64,000 nucleotides of DNA from Alistipes communis (GTDB lineage Bacteria; Bacteroidota; Bacteroidia; Bacteroidales; Rikenellaceae). The position numbers and the translations under genes are program-made. Shown one piece after another: positions 1 to 8,425 of the stretch (position 1 is the first letter of the stretch; each line of letters starts with the position of its first letter). Where the stretch lies: assembly GCF_006542665.1 (NCBI RefSeq), contig NZ_AP019735.1:868001-932000 (forward strand), given 5' to 3'. The notes beneath the pieces were generated by a model. That model worked only from the letters and a program-made list of their open reading frames with translations. It did not search any database and was not told the origin of the DNA.

Positions 1-49
1 GATAAGAATAATATTCCGAACCGCCAAATATCGGCGCAGGATTTTCCAT
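1..49 (-). CDS. N-terminal fragment of a gene cut by the window edge
   Basis: An ATG at 49 opens a minus-strand frame that runs out of the window without a stop; 16 codons are visible, beginning MENPAPIFGG. A purine-rich AGATAGGA lies just before the ATG, and a TATCTTTG -7 box lies upstream at 117-110. No other start fits between the box and the window edge. The product cannot be identified from 16 residues. That this is a real gene rests on the promoter, the possible ribosome binding site and the open frame. Confidence 0.4.
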   Translation of the reverse strand, partial: MENPAPIFGGSEYYSY

Positions 50-109
50 TCCTATCTGTCTCAAAGAACCTTGCGTCAACCGATTCCGCTTATTCGGCGA
101 AATCGAGTG

Positions 110-117
110 CAAAGATA
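110..117 (-). promoter_or_regulatory. Bacteroidetes -7 box (TATCTTTG) for the leftmost partial gene
   Basis: TATCTTTG on the minus strand matches the TAnnTTTG consensus. No good TTG lies 19-21 nt upstream, so this is half a promoter at best. Confidence 0.4.
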
Positions 118-519
118 GAATAGTTTTGCGAATTAAAAAATAGTCGGGCTCTTTTTTTCAAAAAATAAATGGTTTTTACCACCTCCGGCACCCGAACGGG
201 AAGAATCGCTCCTCTTTCCGCACAGCCGATACGGAAGAGAGGATGGGTTTTAACTTGATCCGGAAGACAGCCCCCATCGCGCCGGAAGATCGCCGGCCGG
301 CCAAAACGGAACGCAACCAAATGATCATGGTTGCGCGCAGCGCATACGATAAATGGAGACATTCTTTTTATAGTTGCGCGGAGCGCACCGCAGCTTCCGC
401 CTTGCGAAAACGCGGGAAGAAGAACGGGCGGCGGATGCGCCGGCGAAAACGCGGGCGCGAGCTTGTCCGCGTAGCGTTTCAGGCGCAAGCCGACGGCCGT
501 TCCCCGACGTTTTCGCCTG

Positions 520-563
520 GCGGACACTTTTGGCACCACCTTTCGGTGACAAAAGGTGGTAAA
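520..563. repeat. Competing-hairpin repeat, copy 1
   Basis: Two mutually exclusive stems are visible. Stem B pairs ACCACCTTT (535-543) with AAAGGTGGT (552-560). Stem A pairs CTTTTG plus CACC (527-537) with GGTG plus CAAAAG (545-555). The same 44-nt block recurs at 11121-11164 with one compensatory pair change in stem B. No T-tract follows, so it is not an obvious intrinsic terminator. Confidence 0.7.
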
Positions 564-780
564 ACTGCTCCTCTCAAGAAATGCCCAATCGAAGGTCGGG
601 ATATTTCTGACATGTTCACAGTCAAATTCTGCTAAAAAGATTCGCTCTTCGGTCAAAACCCGAAGAGCGGCAGCCCGCAGCCGCCCCATGCGGAGGGCTG
701 CATCGTCCCGCCACAGGCGGCCGACGCATCCTCCGCCGGCCGCGGACTGACAAAGAAAAATCGTACTTTGACTGCGCCGT

Positions 781-838
781 AGATACTCCGCCTCGGCAAA
801 ACCGCAAACTCCGTTTGCTTTTGCCCGCGGCTTGTGCA
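781..838 (-). repeat. Palindromic intergenic element, copy E1 (degenerate)
   Basis: The inner hairpin GCAAAC/GTTTGC (804-809/813-818) and the flanking CTCGGCAAA and TTGCCCGCGGCTT strands match the family found also at 864-927 and 11232-11293. The outer stem has decayed: AGATAC at 781 has no partner. Confidence 0.6.
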
Positions 839-863
839 CTTTGCGGAAGACGAGCTTCCGCTT

Positions 864-927
864 AGATAGGCGGCGCCTCGGCAAAGCCGCAAACTTCGTT
901 TGCTTTTGCCCTCGGCTTGCACTATCT
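864..927 (-). repeat. Palindromic intergenic element, copy E2
   Basis: Outer stem AGATAG (864-869) pairs with CTATCT (922-927). Inner stem GCAAAC (889-894) pairs with GTTTGC (898-903). Conserved strands CCTCGGCA and TGCCCTCGGCTTG lie between them. The right arm of the outer stem overlaps the TATCTTTG -7 box of the downstream gene. Confidence 0.75.
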
Positions 928-930
928 TTG
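899..930 (+). promoter_or_regulatory. Promoter of the GNAT acetyltransferase gene
   Basis: TTTG at 899-902, then a 20-nt spacer, then TATCTTTG at 923-930 fit the Bacteroidetes -33/-7 consensus. The ATG at 936 is only five bases beyond the -7 box, so the transcript would be leaderless or nearly so. Confidence 0.7.
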
Positions 931-935
931 TCCGC

Positions 936-1487
936 ATGAAAACGATTCCGATCCTGCCCGGCATCGCGCTGCACGAACTCCGGACGGCCGACGCGGCCGA
1001 CATCTTCGCCGCCATCGACGGCGAACGCGCCTACCTGGGACGCTGGCTGCCCTTCGTGCAGTTCACCCGCAACGAGGAGGATTCGCTGCGCTTCGTCCGC
1101 TCCGTACTCGAAGCTTCCTACCGCGAAACGGTCTTCACGATCCGCGACGGGGAGCGTTTCATCGGACTCATCGGTTTCAAGTCGACCGATCCGCTTGCCC
1201 GCACCACCGAAATCGGTTACTGGCTCCGCGAGGCGTGGCAGGGGCGCGGCATCGTCACGACGGCCGTCCGGGCGCTTTGCCGCATGGCGCGCGAGGAGCT
1301 GGCGATGCGCTGCGTCGCGATCAAATGCGCCACGGGCAACGGGCCGAGCAACCGCATCCCGCAGCGGCTCGGCTTCACGCTCGACCACGTCGAACATCGC
1401 GCCGAACTGCTCGAAGACGGCCGTTACACCGATGCGAACGTCTATCTGCTGAATCTCGCGGATCGGAACACGTCCGTTCGGCCGTGA
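936..1487 (+). CDS. GNAT family N-acetyltransferase (RimJ/RimL-like)
   Basis: The 183-residue protein would transfer acetyl from acetyl-CoA to an amine, perhaps a protein N-terminus or a small molecule. The motif QGRGIV (about residue 103), after a strand reading EIGYWL, is the pyrophosphate-binding Q/RxxGxG/A loop. The tail has the NxxSNRIPQRLGF pattern typical of the Acetyltransf_3 branch. I chose the ATG at 936; the frame is open 12 codons further upstream, but that stretch runs through the promoter and a repeat. No signal peptide is present, so it is cytoplasmic. The NUDIX gene follows 40 bases downstream and may be co-transcribed. The substrate cannot be told from sequence. Confidence 0.88.
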   Translation: MKTIPILPGIALHELRTADAADIFAAIDGERAYLGRWLPFVQFTRNEEDSLRFVRSVLEASYRETVFTIRDGERFIGLIGFKSTDPLARTTEIGYWLREAWQGRGIVTTAVRALCRMAREELAMRCVAIKCATGNGPSNRIPQRLGFTLDHVEHRAELLEDGRYTDANVYLLNLADRNTSVRP

Positions 1488-1527
1488 TCCGGACGGATCG
1501 CACGAAACATAAATATTAAGGTATCGA

Positions 1528-2046
1528 ATGAATCGGGACAATTCTTCGGAACTCTTCCCCGTCGTCGACGAGACGGGACGGGTCGTCGGCTGCGCCACGC
1601 GCGGCGAATGCCACGACGGGCGGCGGTTGCTGCATCCGGTCGTACATCTGCACCTGTTCAACAGCCGGGGCGAGCTCTATTTGCAGAAACGCCCGCTGTG
1701 GAAAGATATTCAGCCCGGGCGCTGGGACACGGCCGTCGGCGGCCACGTCGACTACGGCGAGACCCCCGACGAAGCGCTGCGCCGCGAAGTACGCGAGGAG
1801 CTTGGCGTCACGGAGTTCACGCCCGAACGGCTCACGCAGTACATCTTCGACTCGGTGCGCGAGCGTGAACTGGTCTACGTCAACCGCACCGTCTACGACG
1901 GCCCCGTCACGCCGAGCGACGAGACCGACGGCGGACGGTTCTGGACGATCGGAGAGATCCTCCGCACACTGGGCACGGGTCTCTTCACGCCCAATTTCGA
2001 GAGCGAATTCCGCCGCGTCTTCCTAACGGACGACGGGATCGCCTAA
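1528..2046 (+). CDS. NUDIX hydrolase (YfcD-like)
   Basis: The 172-residue protein carries a complete Nudix box at about residues 71-93: GGHVDYGET, then a seven-residue gap, then REVREELGV. The upstream part (ELFPVVDETGRVVG and LHPVVHLHLFN) resembles the YfcD/IPP-isomerase-like subgroup, which hydrolyses nucleoside-diphosphate-linked compounds. The exact substrate is unknown. It is cytoplasmic, with no signal peptide. The ATG at 1528 has a purine-rich stretch before it. The last 24 bases overlap the 3' end of the convergent phosphoesterase gene. Confidence 0.88.
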   Translation: MNRDNSSELFPVVDETGRVVGCATRGECHDGRRLLHPVVHLHLFNSRGELYLQKRPLWKDIQPGRWDTAVGGHVDYGETPDEALRREVREELGVTEFTPERLTQYIFDSVRERELVYVNRTVYDGPVTPSDETDGGRFWTIGEILRTLGTGLFTPNFESEFRRVFLTDDGIA

Positions 2047-3906
2047 ACAGAAGATCTTCCCCTCGATAAAGGTCACCCACAGCCGGTTGTCGGCATCGAC
2101 GAAGAAGTCGTTGGCAGCCGACGAGGCGAATTTCTCGGCCCAGAACAGCCGTCCGTCGCCGCTCACCGACGCCACGCAACCCGTGCGGTTGGCCATGTAG
2201 GCCACCCCTTCGCGCACTTCGACGGGGCAGGGGTTGTGGTCGTAGCCCCAACCGGCGTCGACCGTCCACAACTCCATGTAACAGTCGGCATCCGTCGCTA
2301 CGGCCAGCAGTTCGCCGTCCATAGTCTTGGCGTAGACCGCCGAGCCGTCGGCGCTCACTCCGGTCGTCTCGCGCACCTTGCGCCGCTTGACGCGCCAGAT
2401 CTCGCGGCCCGTCGCCAGGTCGAGCGCCGTCATGCAGCGGTCGGGCGCCACGATGAATACCCGCCCGCCGACGATGCGCGGCACGATGTGGCCCGGCGAG
2501 TAGAGCTTCTGCGGGCTGCCGTTGTTCCAGCTCCACAGCCGCTCGCCCGTCGCTTCGTCGAGGCAGTAGAGGTTCGTGTCCCACGCCCCGAAGACCACGC
2601 GCCCGCCGGCCACGGCAGGGCGCCCCTGCGGCTGCCCCTCGCCGAAACGGAACTCCCAGGCGATACGGCCCGTGCGCAGCTCGATCTTGGCCATCGACCC
2701 GCTGCCCAGCCCCATGTAGAGCCAGCCGTCGGCCACCAGTCCGTCGCCGATCACGGGCGTTTTCGCCGCGATCCGCCACAGACGGCGGCCCGTGGCCGCA
2801 TCCAGCCCCCACACGGCCCCCGCGGCGTCGCCCGCCACGACCACGCCGCCGGCCGCGAGCGGCGTCGAGTAGACCGCATTGCCGAACTGCCGCCGCCACA
2901 CCTCGCGGCGGTTCTTCACGTCATAGGCTTTCAACACACCCAGCGACGTACCGTAGAAGATCGTATCGCCCGCCACGGCGACGCCCGTATAGATCGACGC
3001 CTCGTCCTCGACCACGAGCGCCGCACCCGTCCGTTCGTAGGTGATCGGCGCAGGCTGCGGATCGCACGGCAGCGCGGTCAACGCCGCCGAATTGCCCTGC
3101 GGGATTGCGAACGAGAGCCGCGGCGCCTCGCCCAGCCGCTTCTCGTAGAGGGCGACCGAATCGCCCCACACCCGCACGAGGTTGTAACCCGCCGCAGGCT
3201 CCTGCCTGCGGTTCTTCGGGATGAGCGAACGGCCCATCAGCCCGGGAATCGAGTCAAAGTTGCAGAGACGCAGCGTATGGTAATGGCCGCACAGGTCGAA
3301 ACGCACGTCGTAGCGGCGCAGCAGTTGCGTGACAGCCGTGCGGTTGGTCACGTCGTTCGTCAGCGGATAGTGGCAGAACGTGACGATCCGCTCGCCGGGA
3401 CGCGCCGCCCGCATCCGCTCTTCGACCCATTGCAGATCCTCGCGCCGAACCGAACCGTCGGCCATCTTCATGTAGGGTCCCGCCGTGAAGCCGACGAAGA
3501 GGTAGCCGCCCGCACGGAACGCCAGCCGGCCGTCATTGCCGAACAGACGGCCGAAGGTCGTGCAGGCACTCTCCGACCATGTCGTCTCGTGGTTGCCGGG
3601 CACGGCGAACCACGGCTTGCGCAAACGTTTGAGGATGCCGTGCACGCAATGCAGTTCGGCGTCGCTGCCCATGTTGCAGAGATCGCCCGTGACCAGTACG
3701 AAATCGACCGCCGAGGCGTTGATCTCGGCCACGGCGGCCCGCAGCAGCGAGTCGGACTCGCCGCGGGGCGTCACGTGCACGTCGGTCAGAAAGGCGAAAT
3801 TGAGCTCCGCAGCGCGGGGTACGACGTGGCGCGGAGCACGGCGGGCCAGCACGCCGGAACACAACAGCAGGGCCGCAGCGAGCAGCAGCACGATCTTTTG
3901 TTTCAT
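2023..3906 (-). CDS. Metallophosphoesterase fused to a PQQ-type beta-propeller
   Basis: The 627-residue secreted protein starts with a signal peptide (MKQKIVLLLAAALLLCSGVLA). Residues about 30-260 form a calcineurin-like phosphoesterase with all the metal motifs: TDVH, GDLCN, GNHE, CHYP and CGHYH. Residues about 290-627 hold repeated blades of the PQQ/BamB type, with motifs such as AAGGVVVAGDAAGAVWGLDA and TGRRLWR. The enzyme would hydrolyse a phosphoester in the periplasm or at the surface; the propeller may bind polymer or scaffold a complex. The gene has its own promoter (3925-3955) just after the rhamnose terminator, so it is not part of the rha operon. Its 3' end overlaps the NUDIX gene by 24 bases. 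Confidence 0.88.
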   Translation of the reverse strand: MKQKIVLLLAAALLLCSGVLARRAPRHVVPRAAELNFAFLTDVHVTPRGESDSLLRAAVAEINASAVDFVLVTGDLCNMGSDAELHCVHGILKRLRKPWFAVPGNHETTWSESACTTFGRLFGNDGRLAFRAGGYLFVGFTAGPYMKMADGSVRREDLQWVEERMRAARPGERIVTFCHYPLTNDVTNRTAVTQLLRRYDVRFDLCGHYHTLRLCNFDSIPGLMGRSLIPKNRRQEPAAGYNLVRVWGDSVALYEKRLGEAPRLSFAIPQGNSAALTALPCDPQPAPITYERTGAALVVEDEASIYTGVAVAGDTIFYGTSLGVLKAYDVKNRREVWRRQFGNAVYSTPLAAGGVVVAGDAAGAVWGLDAATGRRLWRIAAKTPVIGDGLVADGWLYMGLGSGSMAKIELRTGRIAWEFRFGEGQPQGRPAVAGGRVVFGAWDTNLYCLDEATGERLWSWNNGSPQKLYSPGHIVPRIVGGRVFIVAPDRCMTALDLATGREIWRVKRRKVRETTGVSADGSAVYAKTMDGELLAVATDADCYMELWTVDAGWGYDHNPCPVEVREGVAYMANRTGCVASVSGDGRLFWAEKFASSAANDFFVDADNRLWVTFIEGKIFCLGDPVVR

Positions 3907-3924
3907 ATACGGAATCTTTTTCCC

Positions 3925-3955
3925 GCAAGATAGCCAATTTCCGGCAGACGGTCAA
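3925..3955 (-). promoter_or_regulatory. Promoter of the phosphoesterase-propeller gene
   Basis: On the minus strand, TTG (3955-3953) is followed by a 20-nt spacer and TATCTTGC (3932-3925), one mismatch from TAnnTTTG. The predicted start of transcription leaves a leader of about 12 nt before the ATG at 3906. Confidence 0.65.
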
Positions 3956-3966
3956 CCCTGCGGCAC

Positions 3967-3999
3967 AAAAAACGGACTGTTCCGCAAGGGAACAGTCCG
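3967..3999 (-). terminator. Intrinsic terminator of the rhamnose operon
   Basis: An 11-bp perfect stem, CGGACTGTTCC (3973-3983) with GGAACAGTCCG (3989-3999), has a five-base loop and is followed on the minus strand by six T (3972-3967). It lies about 150 nt after the rhaD stop. Confidence 0.9.
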
Positions 4000-4020
4000 C
4001 ACCACCTAATTAAAAACTAA

Positions 4021-4077
4021 CCTTTCCGGTAAGCGGGCGCGTAAGTCGCCCACGGACTATGCCGAACGCAGAAAAGG
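4021..4077 (+). repeat. Palindromic intergenic element, copy E11
   Basis: The outer stem CCTTTCC (4021-4027) pairs with GAAAAGG (4071-4077) with one mismatch. The inner stem is AGTC/GACT, and the conserved TAAGCGGG and TATGCCGAA strands match copy E5 at 23977-24032. It lies between the rhaD stop and the rha terminator, antisense to the flanking genes. Confidence 0.65.
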
Positions 4078-4150
4078 ACCGCCGAAGGCGAACCTGTCCC
4101 GATCGGGCGAGGGTAAAAAAGGGTACCGAAAAACCGATCCTACCCTTTCG

Positions 4151-4948
4151 TCAGAGGCCGAAGACCTCTTTGAGTTCCTGCATCTCGGCGTCGCTCATTC
4201 CCGTGGGGACGAATCCCATCGAGCGGGCCGATTCGTAGATCTTGGCCGATTTCGACAGCACGTCGATCTGGTCGAACGCCTCGATCAGGTCGGTGCCGAT
4301 GGCCAGTGCGCCGTGTTTGGTCCACATCACCACGTCGTAGTCGTCCAGCAGGGCGATCGTCCGGTCGGCCAACTCCTGCGAGCCGGGCAGCGTGTAGGGA
4401 ACGATGCCCAGCCCCTTGGGACAGAAGGCGCGCGTCTCGGGGATCATGCTCCACAACAGCCGCGTGAGCACGTCTTTGCCCAGAAATTCGGGATTGTGCG
4501 TCATCGCCACCAGCTCGATGGGATGCGTATGCACCACCGCCCGCTCGGGACGCCCCGCGCCGATCAGATAGTCGTGCACCGAGAGGTGCGCGGGCAGTTC
4601 GGAGGTCGGACGCACCGGCTCGTCGGCGACGATCTCGTAGGATGCGCCGTCGGCAGCCACGCGGATCAGCGCGACGTTCGCCAGCGGCTGCGATGCCACG
4701 TAACGCATGCGGCGTCCCGTGCCCGTGACCAGAAAACAGCCGCCCGCGATGTGCGGCACCGGTTTGGGAAGGGGGTAAGGCCCGTCCAGCGCGGGCAGTT
4801 CGCAAACGGCATCGGCGCAAAGTCCGGTGACGTTGACCGAGATGTTGCCGCCGTTGCGTTCGGCCCAGCCGCGCTCCCAGAGGTAGCCGGCCACCTCGGC
4901 CACTACCCCGATCTGGCGGTCGAGCGATTCGTTATCAATCAGTTTCAT
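4151..4948 (-). CDS. rhaD: L-rhamnulose-1-phosphate aldolase
   Basis: This class II aldolase (265 residues) cleaves L-rhamnulose 1-phosphate into dihydroxyacetone phosphate and L-lactaldehyde in the cytoplasm. Seen in the sequence: the start MKLIDNESLD, RNGGNISVN, the zinc-ligand HTHP at about residue 140, and MWTKHGALAIG. The frame is open far upstream into rhaT, but the ATG at 4948 gives the normal family length and follows the rhaT stop by 8 nt. It is the last gene of the rha operon; the lactaldehyde it makes is the substrate of FucO encoded upstream. Confidence 0.96.
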   Translation of the reverse strand: MKLIDNESLDRQIGVVAEVAGYLWERGWAERNGGNISVNVTGLCADAVCELPALDGPYPLPKPVPHIAGGCFLVTGTGRRMRYVASQPLANVALIRVAADGASYEIVADEPVRPTSELPAHLSVHDYLIGAGRPERAVVHTHPIELVAMTHNPEFLGKDVLTRLLWSMIPETRAFCPKGLGIVPYTLPGSQELADRTIALLDDYDVVMWTKHGALAIGTDLIEAFDQIDVLSKSAKIYESARSMGFVPTGMSDAEMQELKEVFGL

Positions 4949-4956
4949 CGTTTTCT

Positions 4957-5985
4957 CTATTTTACCAGTTGCGGATATACGGTCGAAAAGATCAGGATCA
5001 GCAGACCCGTCACGAGCACCGCCGCCGTACGGCGGTCGACGCCGCGCCACTCGTGCAACAGGATGCCCCACAGATTGCTGAACAGCACGTTGAGCGACAT
5101 GAGGATGCTCCACGAGAAGGCCAGCATCAGCGGCGCCTCTGCGAAGAAGCTCTTGCCCATGCCCAGCCCGAAGAACTGCGAGTACCACAGCACGCCGGCC
5201 AGCGCGCAGAAGAGCACGTTGTTGACCCACACGCCCGCCGGTACCGAGAAGTAGTCGCGGCCCGTGCGGTTTTTCACGTTGCAGAAGATGCAGTAGGCGG
5301 CATTGGTCGCGAAACCGCCGAGCGTCACGAGCAGAATCACCGGATTCAGCGCGAAAAGCTCCTTCACGCCGGCTGCGACGGCCGCCGCCTGAATGGCCGC
5401 GCCGCTTTCGAGGCCCAGACTGAAACAGGCGCTCATCGCACCGGCCAGCAGCGCCACCAGCAACCCCTTGGTCAGCGCGAAATCCTTCACCGCCGCACGG
5501 CGCTCCTCGTCGCTGAGCAGACGCGAACGCAGCGAACCGGCATAGCCGATCACGGCGATGCCCGCCAGCGTGATGCAGACGCCCAGCAACAGCGCCAGCC
5601 CCTCGCCGCGGAAGAGATTCTGCCCCGCCAGCAGCGCGGGGAAGAGCGTGCCGAACGCTGCGCAGGTACCCAGTGCGATCGACTGTCCGAGCGCCACGCC
5701 CAGATAGCGCATCGACAGGCCGAAGGTCAGTCCCCCGACACCCCACAGCACGCCGTAGAAGACCGACTGCCAGGCGCCGCCCGCCGCCCACAGCGCACCG
5801 AGCGTCACCCCTTCGGGCAGCGCCAGACTCGCACCCAGCCACGGGAAGACGATCCATGCGAAGATGCCCTGCACCAGCCAGAAGCTCTCCCACGACCAGT
5901 CGCGCACCTTGCGGATCGGCACGTAGGAGCTCGACTGTCCGAAGCTCCCGACGGCGATAATCAACAATCCGATCAGAATTTCCAT
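4957..5985 (-). CDS. rhaT: L-rhamnose/proton symporter
   Basis: A polytopic inner-membrane protein of 342 residues with about ten hydrophobic segments, matching the usual length of RhaT. The N-terminal MEILIGLLIIAVGSFGQSS and VRDWSWESFW, and the later ALGTCAAFGTLFP and KNRTGRDYF segments, are characteristic. It imports L-rhamnose with H+. The ATG at 5985 lies one base from the fucO stop, so the two genes are tightly coupled in translation. Confidence 0.95.
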   Translation of the reverse strand: MEILIGLLIIAVGSFGQSSSYVPIRKVRDWSWESFWLVQGIFAWIVFPWLGASLALPEGVTLGALWAAGGAWQSVFYGVLWGVGGLTFGLSMRYLGVALGQSIALGTCAAFGTLFPALLAGQNLFRGEGLALLLGVCITLAGIAVIGYAGSLRSRLLSDEERRAAVKDFALTKGLLVALLAGAMSACFSLGLESGAAIQAAAVAAGVKELFALNPVILLVTLGGFATNAAYCIFCNVKNRTGRDYFSVPAGVWVNNVLFCALAGVLWYSQFFGLGMGKSFFAEAPLMLAFSWSILMSLNVLFSNLWGILLHEWRGVDRRTAAVLVTGLLILIFSTVYPQLVK

Positions 5986-5986
5986 G

Positions 5987-7141
5987 TCAATAGGCGATAT
6001 GGTACAACCGCTCGATCTCCTCGACGGACGTCGGACGGGGATTGCCGCCCGTGCAGACGTCGTTGAACGCAGCCACCGCCAGCGCCGGAATATCCTCCTC
6101 GCGCACGCCCAGCTCGTGCAGACGCTGCGGGATGCGGATGCTCAGCGAGAGGGCTTTCACCGCGTCGACGGCAGCGCGCACCCCCTCGTCGACGCTCATG
6201 CCGTCGGTCTTCACGCCCATGGCGCGGGCGATATCGAGGTATTTTGCACGCGACGGCGACTCGGCGTTGTACTCCATGACGTAGGGCAGCAACGTGGCGT
6301 TGGCCACGCCGTGCGGCGTGTCGTAGAAGGCTCCCAGCGGGTGAGCCATCGAGTGGACGATGCCCAGCCCCACATTCGAAAAGCCCATGCCGGCGATATA
6401 CTGCGCCTCGGCCATGCCCGCGCGGGCCGTCTCGTCGCTGCCGTCGTCGACGGCGTTTTTCAGGTGTCGCGCGATCAGCTCGATCGCCTTCAATTCGAAC
6501 ATGTCGCTCATCGTCCACGCCCCCGGCGTGAGGTAGCCCTCGACGGCGTGCGTCAGCGCATCCATACCCGTGGCGGCGGTCAGCCCCTTGGGCATCGAGT
6601 ACATCAGTTCGCAGTCGATCACGGCGCACATCGGGATGTCGTTGGGATCGACGCAGACCATCTTGCGCTTGGCCTCCTCGTCGGTGATGACGTAGTTGAT
6701 CGTCACCTCGGCCGCCGTACCCGCCGTCGTGGGGACGGCGAAGGTCGGCACGGCGCGGTGCTTGGTCGCCGCCGTCCCTTCGAGCGAGCGCACGTCGGCG
6801 AATTCGGGGTTGTTGACGATGATCCCCACGGCTTTGGCCGTGTCGATCGACGAGCCGCCGCCCAGCGCGACCATGAAGTCGGCGCCCGAACGCTTGAAGG
6901 CCTCGACGCCCTGCTGCACGTTGCGGATCGTGGGGTTGGCCTTGATCTCGCTGTAAATCTCATAGGGGATGCCCGCATCGGCGAGCACGCGCTCGATCTT
7001 TTCGGCCACGCCGAAACGGATCAGATCCTTGTCCGTGACCAGCAGCGCCTTGCGGAAGCCGCGCTTGCGAACCTCCTCGGCGATCACCGAGCGGCAACCC
7101 GCACCGTAGTAGGAGGTTTCGTTCAATACGATTCTGTACAT
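5987..7141 (-). CDS. fucO: Lactaldehyde reductase (iron-containing alcohol dehydrogenase)
   Basis: The 384-residue group III alcohol dehydrogenase reduces L-lactaldehyde to 1,2-propanediol with NADH, regenerating NAD+ during anaerobic rhamnose use. The NAD-binding GGGSSIDTAK is at about residue 95. The iron-ligand region reads MDALTHAVEGY, then HSMAHPLGAF and TPHG. The start MYRIVLNETSYYGAG is typical of FucO. It sits between rhaA (4-nt gap) and rhaT (1-nt gap). Confidence 0.95.
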   Translation of the reverse strand: MYRIVLNETSYYGAGCRSVIAEEVRKRGFRKALLVTDKDLIRFGVAEKIERVLADAGIPYEIYSEIKANPTIRNVQQGVEAFKRSGADFMVALGGGSSIDTAKAVGIIVNNPEFADVRSLEGTAATKHRAVPTFAVPTTAGTAAEVTINYVITDEEAKRKMVCVDPNDIPMCAVIDCELMYSMPKGLTAATGMDALTHAVEGYLTPGAWTMSDMFELKAIELIARHLKNAVDDGSDETARAGMAEAQYIAGMGFSNVGLGIVHSMAHPLGAFYDTPHGVANATLLPYVMEYNAESPSRAKYLDIARAMGVKTDGMSVDEGVRAAVDAVKALSLSIRIPQRLHELGVREEDIPALAVAAFNDVCTGGNPRPTSVEEIERLYHIAY

Positions 7142-7145
7142 GGCT

Positions 7146-8399
7146 CTATCGTTTGGAGGTTACTTCGGCTTCGTAGCGCTGGACGTCGGCGATGAACTCC
7201 TCGCCCACCGGCACGTCGTTTTTCAGGCAGAACATGTCCCACACGGCGTTCCACGGCAGCGACTTCGACTCTTCGAGCAGCGCCAGACGCTCGAAGCCCT
7301 GTCCGTCGGCCTCGTACGCACGCAGCTTGGCCAGCGGTTCCAGCAACGCCTGCATCATGCACTTCTGCGTGGCGCGCGAACCGATCACGTAGGCGCCGAT
7401 GCGGTTGATCGAAGCGTCGAAATAGTCCAGACCGATGTGCACCCTATCGAGCGCGTCGCAGCGCACGATCTCCTTGCACAGCTCCAACGTATCGTCGTTC
7501 ATGATCGTCACGTGGTCCGAATCCCAGCGCACGGGACGCGAGACGTGGAGCATCACCTCGGGCGTGAAGAGCAGCAGCGACGAGAGTTTGTCGGCCACCA
7601 GCTCCGTGGGGTGGAAGTGGCCCGTGTCGAGCGTGACGATCTTGCCGCGGCTGGCGCCGTAGCCGATGTAGAAATCGTTGCTGCCCACCGTATAGCTCTC
7701 CAAACCGATGCCGAAGACCTTCGACTCGATGCAGTCCTTCATGTGGTCGTACTTCTGCTCGAAGATCCGGTCGAGCGAGTCGCGCAGCAGTTCGCGGTAG
7801 AGCATCCGATTCACCGTCAGGTCTTTCGACCCGTCGTGAACCCACAGGTTCATGATACAGGGATCGCCCTGCGCCTCGCCCATCGCTTCGGCGATGGCGC
7901 GGCAGCGCCTGGTGTGCTCGATCCAGAACTCGCGGATCTCGGGATCGGGGTTGGAGAGCGAAAGCGAGCCGCTCTTGGGGTGCGAGAACGACGTGGAGTT
8001 GAAGTCGAGCTTCATGCCGTGGGCGCGCGCCCACTCGATCCATCCCGCGAAATGTTTCACCTCCACCTCGTTGCGGTCGACCTTCTCGCCGCCGAACTCG
8101 CCGTAGATCTCGTGCAGGTTCAGACGGTGCGTGCCGGGAATGTAACTGGCGGCTTTGAGGATGTCGGCGCGCAGCTCCTCGACGTTGCGTGCCTTGCCCG
8201 GATAGTTGCCCGTAGCCTGAATGCCGCCCGTCAGCTCGCCGCCCCGATTCTCGAATCCGGTGACGTCGTCCGCCTGCCAGCAGTGCAGCGACAGGCTGAC
8301 GCGCTGCAATTTTTCCAGGGCTTCGTCGGTATCGACTCCGACGGCCGCATACCGCTCGCGAGCGATGCGGTAAGCCTCTTCGATCAATTGGGTCTTCAT
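7146..8399 (-). CDS. rhaA: L-rhamnose isomerase
   Basis: The 417-residue cytoplasmic enzyme converts L-rhamnose to L-rhamnulose. The length is normal for the family. Diagnostic segments seen are LHCWQADDVTGFE near residue 40, NLHEIYGEFGG, LDFNSTSFSHP, WVHDGSKD and TLDTGHFHPTE; the acidic and histidine residues in these segments supply the metal site. It starts 26 nt after the rhaB stop. Confidence 0.97.
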   Translation of the reverse strand: MKTQLIEEAYRIARERYAAVGVDTDEALEKLQRVSLSLHCWQADDVTGFENRGGELTGGIQATGNYPGKARNVEELRADILKAASYIPGTHRLNLHEIYGEFGGEKVDRNEVEVKHFAGWIEWARAHGMKLDFNSTSFSHPKSGSLSLSNPDPEIREFWIEHTRRCRAIAEAMGEAQGDPCIMNLWVHDGSKDLTVNRMLYRELLRDSLDRIFEQKYDHMKDCIESKVFGIGLESYTVGSNDFYIGYGASRGKIVTLDTGHFHPTELVADKLSSLLLFTPEVMLHVSRPVRWDSDHVTIMNDDTLELCKEIVRCDALDRVHIGLDYFDASINRIGAYVIGSRATQKCMMQALLEPLAKLRAYEADGQGFERLALLEESKSLPWNAVWDMFCLKNDVPVGEEFIADVQRYEAEVTSKR

Positions 8400-8425
8400 C
8401 GTTTCAATGTATTTTTAGTTAAGAT

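Larger units (their letters stand above)
50..935. other. Repeat-rich intergenic block without a convincing gene
   Basis: Several short frames are open on both strands, but none has a recognisable domain, a credible start or neighbour-like codon use. The block holds a hairpin module (520-563), a segment shared with 11189-11296 (from 738 onwards) and two palindromic elements (781-838 and 864-927) leading into the promoter of the acetyltransferase at 936. Between about 240 and 520 I see GC-rich sequence without clear function. Confidence 0.6.

Noticed and set aside
243..635. Small plus-strand frame with the peptide GGHFWHHLSVTKGGK
   Set aside because: A similar peptide appears at 10985-11233 only because both frames cross the same hairpin repeat; no codon bias or start site supports a gene.
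4949..5893. Upstream in-frame extension of rhaD into rhaT
   Set aside because: The extension is the wrong frame of rhaT and looks like low-complexity text; the ATG at 4948 gives the family length.
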